Source: Streptomyces sp. NBC_01451
Lineage (GTDB): Bacteria > Actinomycetota > Actinomycetes > Streptomycetales > Streptomycetaceae
DNA length: 64,000 nt
Assembly (NCBI RefSeq): GCF_036227485.1
Contig: NZ_CP109479.1
Coordinates: forward strand, 9,858,001 to 9,922,000
Direction: 5' to 3'
Part shown: positions 1-7,315 of the stretch, in pieces
How the letters are laid out: every line of letters begins with the position of its first letter
How positions within the stretch are numbered: position 1 is the stretch's first letter
Made by a program: the position numbers and the translations under genes
The notes under the pieces: model-generated
Told to the model about the DNA's origin: nothing
The model's database searches: none
Seen by the model: only the letters and a program-made list of their open reading frames with translations

Positions 1-247
1 GGTCCCTGCCGTGTCCGCCCCTCACCGCGGTGACCGCCTGGCCGACCTGCCGGTCGACGAACTGGTGACCGCAACGCGGGCACGGGCCGCCGACGGTCGC
101 CGTCACCACTCCCTCGCCGACGACCACGCCGGTCTGTATCCCTCCGGACTCGATCAGGTGGAAGGCGCGTTCGGTCCACCGGAACGCCGTGGTTGCCTCG
201 TAGGGCACATCGGCTCTCACGGCAGCGGCCGGCTCGCTCGGTATCAC
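1..247 (-). CDS. Zinc-ribbon-like hypothetical protein, incomplete at window edge
   Basis: A reading frame runs from a GTG at 247-245 to the left edge without a stop (82 codons visible). The start follows a strong ribosome site (GGGGAGG, six bases before GTG). The visible protein contains FRWTERAFHLIESGG, then a CPRCGH knuckle, then a stretch rich in Val and Gly. The single CxxC suggests a zinc ribbon whose second half lies outside the window. It is divergent from the CHAT gene, and only 56 bases separate the two starts, so they probably share a control region. I do not recognise a named family with confidence. It could be part of the same system as the CHAT/TPR pair. Confidence 0.6.
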   Translation of the reverse strand, partial: MIPSEPAAAVRADVPYEATTAFRWTERAFHLIESGGIQTGVVVGEGVVTATVGGPCPRCGHQFVDRQVGQAVTAVRGGHGRD

Positions 248-303
248 CCTCGTCCTCCCCGCTTGCGTGGAACCTCGCCATTGTAGTGAGTGGTGATGGC
301 AAT

Positions 304-2952
304 ATGATCTGTGTGCGCGACTGGGTGGCACGACTGACTGGACGGCCGCGCGCGGGAGTTGGGGCGCGTCCGTCGTCTCCGGCATCGCGTCCGGCCATCG
401 ATCCGGCCCGACTCGACGAGGTCGTGGCGCGGCAGCGAGCACTGAGCGCGGGCCCGGTCGCCGACCCCGCCGAGGTGATGCGCCTCGCTGAGGCTCTGGT
501 CACGCGGTACGAACTCGCCGGGCGGTCCGCGGACCTGGACGACGCCGTAGCCGCCGGCCGACGGGCCCAACAGGGCTTCCCCGCCGGCCATCCGCACTGG
601 GCCGAAGTCACCGGCAGACTGCGGCAGTGGCTGTTGGGCCGCCACCGGCTGAGCGCCACGCCCGAGGACCTGGACGAGGCGATCGCACTCACCCGTCTGC
701 TGATCACCGCGCATCCGGCTGCCGCGGAACTGGCGAACCTGCTCGACGAATTGAGCGGATTACTGGTCGCGAGGTACGACCGGACACGTGCGGTCACCGA
801 TCTGGACGAGGCACTGAAGGCGAGCAGGCAGGCGGTCAACAAGACCGCCGTCCAGGATCCGGACTGGGCGACCCGGATGGCGAATCTCGCCATGGCCCTG
901 CGTCTGCACTTCCTCCGGACCGACGAGGACGCCGACCTCGACCTGGCCGTCCACACCGCCGAAATGTCCGTCGAACACCTGGCCGCCGGCCACTCCGCAT
1001 ACGCACACGTCCGGTCGAACCTCGGCATCCTCCTGCAGGCACGTTTCGAACGATCCGGCGACCCGGGCGATCTCGACAGAGCCGTCCGGCTCTTCCGGCA
1101 GGGCATCGAGCACAACCCGGGTGATCCGTTGGCCCGGGCGATCCTGCTGTCCAACCTGGCGTCCGCCCTGCACGACCGTTTCCTGCGTGCCGGGAACGAC
1201 GCGGATCTGGACGAGGCGATCATCCTGGTGCGCCGTGCGGTCGACCTCACCCCGCCGCACGACCCGGCGAAGGGACGGCATCTGGCCAACCTCAACAACG
1301 TCCTGCGGAGCAGGCACGACCGTGACGGCGACGGCGCCGACCTGGCCGAGGCATTGGACGTGCTCCGCGCCGTCGCGTCCTCGACGACCGTGGCGCCGAA
1401 GCTGCGGCTGACGATGGCGCTCGCCTGGGCGGGTGCTGCCGAACACCTGGGTGATGCCGACACGGCCCTGGCCGCGTTGCACACGGCGGTGGACCTGCTC
1501 CCGGTCATCGTCTGGCACGGCCTGGACCGGGCCAGCCGGGAATCGGCGCTGGACGACGTACGCGGCGTGGCGTGCGTGGCGGCGGCCGTCGCCGTGAACC
1601 TGGGCAGGCCGGAGCACGCGGTCGAGATGCTCGAACAGGGCACTTCGGTGCTCTGGGGCCAGAGTCTGCGTCTGCGGTCCGACCTGTCCGAACTGGCCGT
1701 TACCGAGCCGGAGTTGGTGGACCGGCTGCACACGGCGCGCCAGGGACTCGACGGCGGCACCGTGGACGAGGGGGAGCGGACGCGGCTCAGCAGGCTCTGG
1801 GACGCCACACTGCGGGAGGTGCGCGGACTCCCGGGATGGACGGACTTCCTGGCCCCCCTTCCCGCCGACCGGCTGTACCCGGCCGCGGACGAGGGACCCG
1901 TCGTGTGGCTCAACATCGCCGAGAGCCGCTGCGACGCGCTGGTGGTGTCGGACGGGCGGGTGACCGTGGTGCCCCTGTCCGGGCTGAGCCAGGAGTCCGT
2001 ACTGGAGAGGTGCAACACCTACCTGGAGTCCTTGTCCTACGCCGCCCAGTTCAGGGGCCCCGAGGACTTCCTCGTGCGCGAGCGCTTCCGCGAGGAACTC
2101 GTGGACATGCTGGCCTGGCTGTGGGACACGGTCACCGAGCCCGTGCTCGACGCACTGGGGTTCACCGGCACGCCGGGGGAACCGCTGCCACGCCTGTGGT
2201 GGTGCCCGACGGGACCACTGACGTTCCTGCCGGTGCACGCGGCCGGCCACTACGGCTCCGGCGAGGATCCGGCCAGGTCCGTGCCCGGACGAGTCGTGCC
2301 CTCCTACGCCTCCGGTCTCGGCGCGCTGCTGCGGGCCCGCCAGGACCGCGACAGGGCACCCGCCCGCGTGCTGGCCGTCGGAGTGGCCGAAGGAGACGGG
2401 CGCCAGCCCACGCTGCCCGAGGTGCGCCAGGAGGTCGCGGGGCTCGCCGCCGTGGTTCCGCCCGAGCGGCTGACCATCCGGACCGGTCCACAGGCAACCC
2501 GCACCGAGGTGCTGCGGGCGCTGGCCGAGCACTCGTGGCTGCATCTGGCCGGGCACACGCAGCCTGACCCCGAGCGGCCCCTGTACACCGGGATCGTCCT
2601 GTCGGACGGGCCGCTGACCGTCCTCGACCTCGCCGACCAGCACCTGGAGGGGGCGCAGTTGGCGTACCTGTCAGCCTGCATGACGACGTTGGGCAGCGGC
2701 CGGCTCGCAGACGAGGCACTCCACCTGTCGGCGGTCCTGCAACTCGTCGGCTACCGCCACGTGGTCGCGACCCAGTGGCACATCGAGGACCGGCGCGCCG
2801 CACAGACTGCCGAGGCGGTCTACTCCCGGCTGTCCCGCGGCGGCGAACTGGACGCCGACAGTGCGGCGCGCGCATTGCACGACGCGCTCGACGAAGTGCG
2901 GGAACGGACCCACCCGGTGGACTGGGCGGCGTATGTGCACCGAGGACCCTGA
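304..2952 (+). CDS. CHAT domain protein with TPR-like N-terminus
   Basis: 882-residue protein. Residues about 40-470 are helical repeats with recurring D-L-D-E-A and N-L-A motifs, typical of TPR-type repeats in actinobacterial CHAT proteins. The C-terminal third is a CHAT (caspase HetF associated with TPRs) domain: it has LTFLPVHAAG, then the catalytic His751 in HLAGHT and Cys792 in LSACMTT, then GYRHVVATQW. I chose ATG 304 over 193 because the upstream 37 codons overlap the divergent promoter region and look non-coding, but the ribosome site at 304 is weak. Known CHAT proteins are caspase-like cysteine proteases used in regulated proteolysis or abortive defence. The substrate here is unknown. 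It is followed after 26 bases by a small TPR protein, probably in the same operon. Confidence 0.88.
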   Translation: MICVRDWVARLTGRPRAGVGARPSSPASRPAIDPARLDEVVARQRALSAGPVADPAEVMRLAEALVTRYELAGRSADLDDAVAAGRRAQQGFPAGHPHWAEVTGRLRQWLLGRHRLSATPEDLDEAIALTRLLITAHPAAAELANLLDELSGLLVARYDRTRAVTDLDEALKASRQAVNKTAVQDPDWATRMANLAMALRLHFLRTDEDADLDLAVHTAEMSVEHLAAGHSAYAHVRSNLGILLQARFERSGDPGDLDRAVRLFRQGIEHNPGDPLARAILLSNLASALHDRFLRAGNDADLDEAIILVRRAVDLTPPHDPAKGRHLANLNNVLRSRHDRDGDGADLAEALDVLRAVASSTTVAPKLRLTMALAWAGAAEHLGDADTALAALHTAVDLLPVIVWHGLDRASRESALDDVRGVACVAAAVAVNLGRPEHAVEMLEQGTSVLWGQSLRLRSDLSELAVTEPELVDRLHTARQGLDGGTVDEGERTRLSRLWDATLREVRGLPGWTDFLAPLPADRLYPAADEGPVVWLNIAESRCDALVVSDGRVTVVPLSGLSQESVLERCNTYLESLSYAAQFRGPEDFLVRERFREELVDMLAWLWDTVTEPVLDALGFTGTPGEPLPRLWWCPTGPLTFLPVHAAGHYGSGEDPARSVPGRVVPSYASGLGALLRARQDRDRAPARVLAVGVAEGDGRQPTLPEVRQEVAGLAAVVPPERLTIRTGPQATRTEVLRALAEHSWLHLAGHTQPDPERPLYTGIVLSDGPLTVLDLADQHLEGAQLAYLSACMTTLGSGRLADEALHLSAVLQLVGYRHVVATQWHIEDRRAAQTAEAVYSRLSRGGELDADSAARALHDALDEVRERTHPVDWAAYVHRGP

Positions 2953-2978
2953 GAGCCGGAGACCGACAAGGATGGCGA

Positions 2979-3572
2979 ATGCACAGAAAGTTGCGCAGGG
3001 AAGTCAGAGACGTCGAGAAACTGATCGAGGAAAGCGGGCGGCAAGCTGCGGCAGGTCCGGCGCAACTCGCCGACCATGCCGCCGTCCTCGTGCGCGCCGG
3101 GGACGTCTACCGGTCGGCGGACCGGCTGCAGGAGGCGTCCGCCTGCCTGACCGAGGCCCTTGACGCCTACCGGCGGCTCGACGACCTGCCCGGCGAGATG
3201 CGCGCCCTGACCGGCATGTCGCTCGTCCTGCGCGTCCAGGACCGGTTCGCCGAGGCCGCGGACTGCTACCGGCGATCGCTCGCGATAGCGGAAGGCCTGG
3301 GCTGGGAAGAAACGCGGGACGCGCTCCAGTGGCGGATCGCCGCGATGGAGGCGGCCGACCGGGCGGGCATCGACGTGCCTGACGATTTGGTCAAGGCCGC
3401 CCTGCACGGCGAGCCTGGCGAGGACTGGGTCTACGAGATCGACGGGGCGCGGGTCAAAGGCGACCACGCACCTCCGGAGGCCATCATCAGGGCCTGGCAG
3501 GTCGGCCCCGACCGTCTGCTCACCGGTGTGGTCATCCCCAACGCCAACTACCGAGCGAGGAAGAAGCGGTAG
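2979..3572 (+). CDS. Small TPR protein, partner of the CHAT gene
   Basis: 197-residue soluble protein starting at ATG 2979, with AAGGA upstream. Residues about 30-120 form two or three TPR-like helix pairs (RAGDVYRSADRLQEASACL, DRFAEAADCYRRSLAIAEGL). The C-terminal 80 residues have no recognised domain and end in a basic tail. The gene begins 26 bases after the CHAT gene on the same strand, so the two are likely co-transcribed. An adaptor or substrate-recognition role for the CHAT protease is inference from this pairing. Confidence 0.75.
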   Translation: MHRKLRREVRDVEKLIEESGRQAAAGPAQLADHAAVLVRAGDVYRSADRLQEASACLTEALDAYRRLDDLPGEMRALTGMSLVLRVQDRFAEAADCYRRSLAIAEGLGWEETRDALQWRIAAMEAADRAGIDVPDDLVKAALHGEPGEDWVYEIDGARVKGDHAPPEAIIRAWQVGPDRLLTGVVIPNANYRARKKR

Positions 3573-3586
3573 GCGGGAGCGGCACG

Positions 3587-3599
3587 GCCCGCAACGGGC
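3587..3599 (+). terminator. Short hairpin after the CHAT/TPR genes
   Basis: A 5-bp GC stem with a 3-base loop (GCCCG-CAA-CGGGC) lies 14 bases after the TPR stop codon. It is short and has no T tract, so it is only a weak candidate terminator. Confidence 0.2.
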
Positions 3600-3702
3600 G
3601 TGATGATCCGTGAACTGGTACGACGCGGCGTGCTCTTTGCCGACGGCTTCGCCATGTGCCGGTTCTCCGCGGCCCAAGCCGGCGACCTCTGCCGGCGACG
3701 AA

Positions 3703-3843
3703 CCCGAGCGGCATCTCCCGCCACCGTCCGCCGGTCCTGAACCGCCGGAACGTGCCTCCGGTCTGTTGTCGCAGTTGCCCGGGGTACGGGCCGTACTCGC
3801 CGATCGGCAGGTACGGCCCGATGAACTTCCATTCCTGGGCTGG
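3703..3843 (-). pseudogene. IS5-family transposase N-terminal relic
   Basis: On the minus strand, about 47 codons read as EWKFIGPYLPIGEYGPYP, a short gap, then RRFRTGGRWREMP. This is the well-conserved N-terminal block of one group of Streptomyces IS5-type transposases. There is no start codon and no DDE region, and the frame loses similarity on both sides. It is an old insertion-sequence remnant in the space between two convergent genes. The rest of 3573-3937 shows nothing else I recognise. Confidence 0.55.
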
Positions 3844-3937
3844 CGGTTGCACTCGCGTCACGCACGACGAAGATCCAGCGGGTCCGAAACCGCCCCGTGG
3901 GCGAGCCCCGCAGATCGATCCCGGCGCGGCGGTCGGC

Positions 3938-4513
3938 CTAGCTCGTCCAGCTGTGGGCCACGTCGACCACGACCCGGTCGTCCAACTGGAGCACGCGGAA
4001 CGGCAGTCGGGCACGCACACCGAGAGCGACCTGTGTCTGGCCCTCGAAGGTGCCGCCGAACCGCGTGTCCCGGAGGGTGCTGTACCCGCTGATGTTCACG
4101 CCGGGCAGGGGCTTGCCCACCTTGCCCGGGTAGGTCGGTACGCCGGCCTCCAGGTCGAAGCTCCACGCGCCGACGCGGATGTCGAGGATCGCTCCGCCTG
4201 CGACCGGTATGTACTGGCCCGAGGGGTCCGCGTAGAACCGGTCCACGTACTGGACGTTGTAGTCGACTTGGCCGCCGCCCGGTACGTCGAACACGATGCG
4301 GTCGTAGCACTCGTGCTGTCCGGTCCGGACGTCCACCAGGTGATCGGCTCCCGTGGCGGCGCCACCCTTGGCACCGCTGCCCCAGCCCGTCGGGCAGGCC
4401 GCCGCCGCACGTGAGCCCTCCGCCGAGGCCGCGCCCGCAGTGCTCGCCGCCGTCCCGAGCATGGCTCCCGCGAGCGCGAGCGCCGCCATTGCCGCTCTGA
4501 TACCTCGCATCAT
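3938..4513 (-). CDS. Secreted AMIN-like domain protein
   Basis: 191 residues from ATG 4513, preceded by a GGGGGG ribosome site. Residues 1-30 are a signal peptide (basic start, hydrophobic MAALALAGAMLGTAAS, small residues before cleavage). The mature part contains GADHLVDVRTGQHECYDRIVFDV, then GGGQVDYNVQYV, and near the end FRVLQLDDRVVVDVAHSW. This is the pattern of the AMIN-like beta-domain found in secreted actinobacterial proteins. Two Cys residues flank the start of the domain. The domain type is associated with cell-envelope targeting, but its ligand is unknown. The gene is monocistronic and convergent with the CHAT/TPR genes. Confidence 0.8.
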   Translation of the reverse strand: MMRGIRAAMAALALAGAMLGTAASTAGAASAEGSRAAAACPTGWGSGAKGGAATGADHLVDVRTGQHECYDRIVFDVPGGGQVDYNVQYVDRFYADPSGQYIPVAGGAILDIRVGAWSFDLEAGVPTYPGKVGKPLPGVNISGYSTLRDTRFGGTFEGQTQVALGVRARLPFRVLQLDDRVVVDVAHSWTS

Positions 4514-4733
4514 GTCCCCCCTTGGTCGTGCTTGGCCGCATAACTCCGACACCGGGTGAGACGGCCCGCAACAATGGAAGGTTGTACGCCAGACGGGACA
4601 AACGAGGAATCTTGCCGTCCGTGAGATTCCCTCGATATTCCAGGTTCGGCGCCCGGCTGAACTCGCGGCACGAGCACCTGGGTGAGGAGCCGGGATCCGG
4701 CAGAGGCAGGGTCGGGGCGGCGGGTGTGGTTGA

Positions 4734-4931
4734 CCTCGATCCGGCACGCGCCGGACCGAACTGTTCCAGGATGGTGGTGGCTTGTTCGGCGAGCTCTCCG
4801 TCCGGAACGGTCGGCACGACGCAAGCGCCATGCTCGAACAGAACCCACGACTTGCGAGGGTCGGTGAGAAGCCGCTGCCAGACGTCTCCCAGTATCCCGG
4901 TGTCCACGGCCGTCATCATGCCCCGGAGCAC
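4734..4931 (-). pseudogene. N-terminal fragment of a conserved actinobacterial protein
   Basis: From about 4931 leftward, 66 codons read as a normal N-terminus (GDVWQRLLTDPRKSWVLFEH, then ELAEQATTILEQFGP). I recall this pattern from a conserved streptomycete protein of unknown function. After GPARAGS the frame turns into low-complexity sequence, so the rest of the gene is gone. I see nothing recognisable in 4514-4733. Confidence 0.4.
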
Positions 4932-4983
4932 AGACGCGGAGTGACGATCGATCGACCAGCGCCAAGGCGAACTCTCGGATCTG

Positions 4984-5019
4984 CTTGGTGACTTGGTGAC
5001 TTGGTGACTTGGTGACTTG
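4984..5019. repeat. Tandem 8-bp repeat (TTGGTGAC, 4.5 copies)
   Basis: Four perfect copies of TTGGTGAC are followed by TTGG, and then by two copies of GCCTGTCG at 5023-5038. The array lies in non-coding DNA between the decayed fragment and the pentapeptide gene. The 8-base period does not preserve a reading frame. Confidence 0.9.
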
Positions 5020-5130
5020 GGGGCCTGTCGGCCTGTCGGTCCGGGGTTCTGCGGGATCAGGTCGCCGCCGGGGAGCCGTGACGCAGTCAGGCGGACCGAG
5101 GCCGTCGCAGTCCTGACCGGCGTGGTCCGG

Positions 5131-6297
5131 TCAGGGAGCGGACCGCAGTGCCGGTGCGTGCCACGTCACCCCGGGCGGCTGGAGCAGAGGCGAGGGCTCG
5201 GGTCCGGGGTCATCGGTGTCGACGACTCCGGCGGCCGTGTGGTCGAAGTCGGTGGGCCATCGGGTGTGCTCACTGGCCAGAGCGCCGGTCAGCCGTGCTT
5301 CGACAAGGCCGGCGGTGCTCAGGTCGGTGCCGCGCAGGTCGGCCATACGGAGGTCGGTGCGGTGGAAGACCGCGCCGCGGGCGTCGGCCTTACGCAGGTT
5401 TGCCTCGCGCAGGTCGGTGTCGGTGAAGTCGGCGTCACACAAGTCGGTTTCGACCAGCTTCGCGGCCCGCAGGTCGGACAGGACGCAGCGAGCCCGGCGC
5501 AGAATCGCGGTCGTGAGGTCGGCGTGCCGCAGGTTGACCGAGACCAGCGACGCCTGGGTCAGATTGGCGCGGTAGAGGCCTGCCGCCTCCATACAAGCGC
5601 GGTCGAAGTTGACCTCGGGGAACCACAGGCCGTCGCAGTCGGCCCGGCGCAGGTCGGTGATGCTGAGATTGACCCAGGACTGCTCCCGGTGCTGGCACAG
5701 CACGCCGAGCGCGGTCAGCGCCACCTGGGCGTCGGCGGCGCGAGTCTCCAGGGGAGGGACGTCGTTGATGGGCGTGTCCGCCGTCGGCGATTGCGGCCCG
5801 GCGGGCGGCCAGGGCAGGTGCGTACGCAGGTACGCGGCCTGGATGGAGATGACGGCCGCCCGGTCGCGGGCCGACTGCTCCGCGATCCGCCACAGCGCGT
5901 GCAGCCCGCCGATGCGCACATCCAGCTTGTCGCTGCCGAGCTGGTCGACGGCCCGGCTGAATCGGTCGGTGACGTACCCCTCCTGGGTGGCGCGCAGACC
6001 GTCCTGACTCACCCGCAGTTGCCGCCAGGTGGCATACGCTCCGAAAAGCACGGCGAGGCCGCCGACCACCTGCAGAAGCGTCGTACGAACGTCGTTGACC
6101 GCCTTCAGCCGATCCTGTGCGGCGACGCTCGCCCCGGCGAGGTCGTGGTCGACCACCACCCCCGGCAGTACGACGAACACCGTGCCCAGAACGGCCAGCC
6201 CCGCCCCGGTCAGCAGACACGCGGCTGCACGACGCCTGACCGGCCCGTCGTGCCATGCCCGCGGCCTGCGGTCCGGTTCCCTCATCCCCATGGTCAC
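5131..6297 (-). CDS. Pentapeptide-repeat membrane protein
   Basis: 388 residues. Two hydrophobic segments near the N-terminus (about residues 25-46 and 70-88) anchor it in the membrane. A helical linker follows (RFSRAVDQLGS, LHALWRIAEQS), then about 30 consecutive A(D/N)Lxx-type pentapeptides from roughly residue 205 to 355 (RRADCDGLW, LRHADLTTA, LRMADLRGT). These repeats form a right-handed quadrilateral beta-helix. The start could be GTG 6297, ATG 6291 or ATG 6285, and no ribosome site decides between them. This architecture is common in streptomycetes, with no established function. Confidence 0.85.
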   Translation of the reverse strand: MTMGMREPDRRPRAWHDGPVRRRAAACLLTGAGLAVLGTVFVVLPGVVVDHDLAGASVAAQDRLKAVNDVRTTLLQVVGGLAVLFGAYATWRQLRVSQDGLRATQEGYVTDRFSRAVDQLGSDKLDVRIGGLHALWRIAEQSARDRAAVISIQAAYLRTHLPWPPAGPQSPTADTPINDVPPLETRAADAQVALTALGVLCQHREQSWVNLSITDLRRADCDGLWFPEVNFDRACMEAAGLYRANLTQASLVSVNLRHADLTTAILRRARCVLSDLRAAKLVETDLCDADFTDTDLREANLRKADARGAVFHRTDLRMADLRGTDLSTAGLVEARLTGALASEHTRWPTDFDHTAAGVVDTDDPGPEPSPLLQPPGVTWHAPALRSAP

Positions 6298-6511
6298 GAG
6301 AGCCTAGCGCCGCTCGGCGGACGATCAAGAGTGCTGTGCGACTGGCCCGTGAAATGAGAACGGCCTTGCGGGTCGGGGGAGTTGTGCGGCTCGCCTGGAA
6401 CCGTGCCGAGGGCCACCGGGGTCGGCCGATGCATTCCCCGTCCTGTCGTTTGCCCTGCCGGGGCAGGTTCCCTAGGCTCCCCTGAAGATCACGTGCCGGG
6501 GAGGCAGCGCA

Positions 6512-7033
6512 GTGGAACCGCAGGGTGGCGGGCCCGAGGACGAGAAGCACGAGCGCGACGAGGGGGCTTTCCCCGACTGGTTCGTGGAGAGCTTCGCCGA
6601 CTACTGGCAGAGCATGGGGTCCTCACGTATCGAGGGTCGTATCGCCGCCCACCTGATGGTCAGTGATGCCACCGAGGGTGTGTCGGCGGAGGAACTGGCC
6701 GAGGCGGCCGGGGCCAGCCGCGGGTCGGTGTCCACTTACACCCGGAGTCTCGTCGCGCGGGGTTTCGTACGGCTGGTGCGGCGTCCGGACGACCGGGCCC
6801 ACTACTACGTCATGGACGAGGACGTCTGGGCCGGGTTCCTGGACAAGGAGCAGACCTACCTGCGCAGCCAGAGCGAGCTCGCCGCCAGGGCGCTCGCCCG
6901 GACCACTCCCGGCGGTCCCGCCCACGAGCGCATCCGCAACATGCGCGACTACCTGAACTGGCTGCTGGAGGTGCAGCAACTGCCCGCCGCATGGCGCAGG
7001 CACAAGGCGGAGCGGGACGCCGGCGGGAGCTAG
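6512..7033 (+). CDS. GbsR/MarR-type transcriptional regulator
   Basis: 173 residues from GTG 6512, with GGGGAGG nine bases upstream. A winged helix-turn-helix occupies about residues 40-105 (ARIEG-type helix, then VSAEELAEAAGASRGSVSTY and a wing at RRPDDRAHYYVM). A C-terminal helical part likely dimerises. This matches the GbsR branch of the MarR superfamily, which in other bacteria senses choline or related compounds. It precedes the kinase/aminotransferase gene on the same strand, with 282 bases between, so it may regulate that locus together with the LacI protein. The ligand is unknown. Confidence 0.8.
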   Translation: MEPQGGGPEDEKHERDEGAFPDWFVESFADYWQSMGSSRIEGRIAAHLMVSDATEGVSAEELAEAAGASRGSVSTYTRSLVARGFVRLVRRPDDRAHYYVMDEDVWAGFLDKEQTYLRSQSELAARALARTTPGGPAHERIRNMRDYLNWLLEVQQLPAAWRRHKAERDAGGS

Positions 7034-7180
7034 CCCCGCGGTGTGCGGCGCCGTCCCAGGGGCAGGACGAGCGGGGCGGCCGACTCCGGGGCCTCGGGAG
7101 CCTCCGCGGACTGGGGGAGCAGGCCCAGGGAAAGGGCCACATGACGGGCAGAGGTGACGCTGGCCCTACCTGGGACAAGT

Positions 7181-7197
7181 TTTCAATTTTTTTGAAA
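7181..7197. promoter_or_regulatory. AT-rich inverted repeat
   Basis: TTTCAA-TTTTT-TTGAAA is a perfect 6-bp inverted repeat with a 5-base spacer inside a very AT-rich patch of otherwise GC-rich DNA. It could be a terminator-like element for the GbsR-type gene or an extra regulator site for the downstream fusion gene. Sequence alone does not decide. Confidence 0.4.
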
Positions 7198-7248
7198 GAT
7201 GGTTCGGATACTTCGGTGTGAAGTCGCTTATTTCGGGCGCGTTGGGCA

Positions 7249-7278
7249 TTGACGTGCCCGAGATGCCGGCCCTACGGT
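7249..7278 (+). promoter_or_regulatory. Predicted promoter of the kinase/aminotransferase gene
   Basis: TTGACG at 7249-7254 and TACGGT at 7273-7278 are separated by 18 bases, close to the vegetative streptomycete consensus. The -10 element runs directly into the 20-bp palindrome at 7278, so a bound repressor would block initiation. Confidence 0.5.
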
Positions 7279-7297
7279 TGCCGGAACGTTCCGGCAA
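7278..7297. promoter_or_regulatory. LacI-type operator 1
   Basis: TTGCCGGAACGTTCCGGCAA is a perfect 20-bp palindrome with the central CG step typical of LacI-family operators. It overlaps the predicted transcription start of the downstream fusion gene. A sequence matching at 18 of 20 bases lies at 11464-11483 in front of the importer operon. The LacI-family gene at 10289 is the obvious candidate to bind both. Confidence 0.75.
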
Positions 7298-7315
7298 GCA
7301 GAGGTGGAGCCCTCC

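Noticed and set aside
3787..3820. 10-bp inverted repeat CGGGCCGTAC with a 14-base centre
   Set aside because: It falls inside the transposase relic, where the coding repeat GPY...GPY explains the symmetry. I do not call it a terminator.
5017..6357. 446-codon plus-strand frame
   Set aside because: It is antisense to the pentapeptide-repeat gene. Its apparent VGxxQVG repeats mirror the pentapeptides on the other strand.
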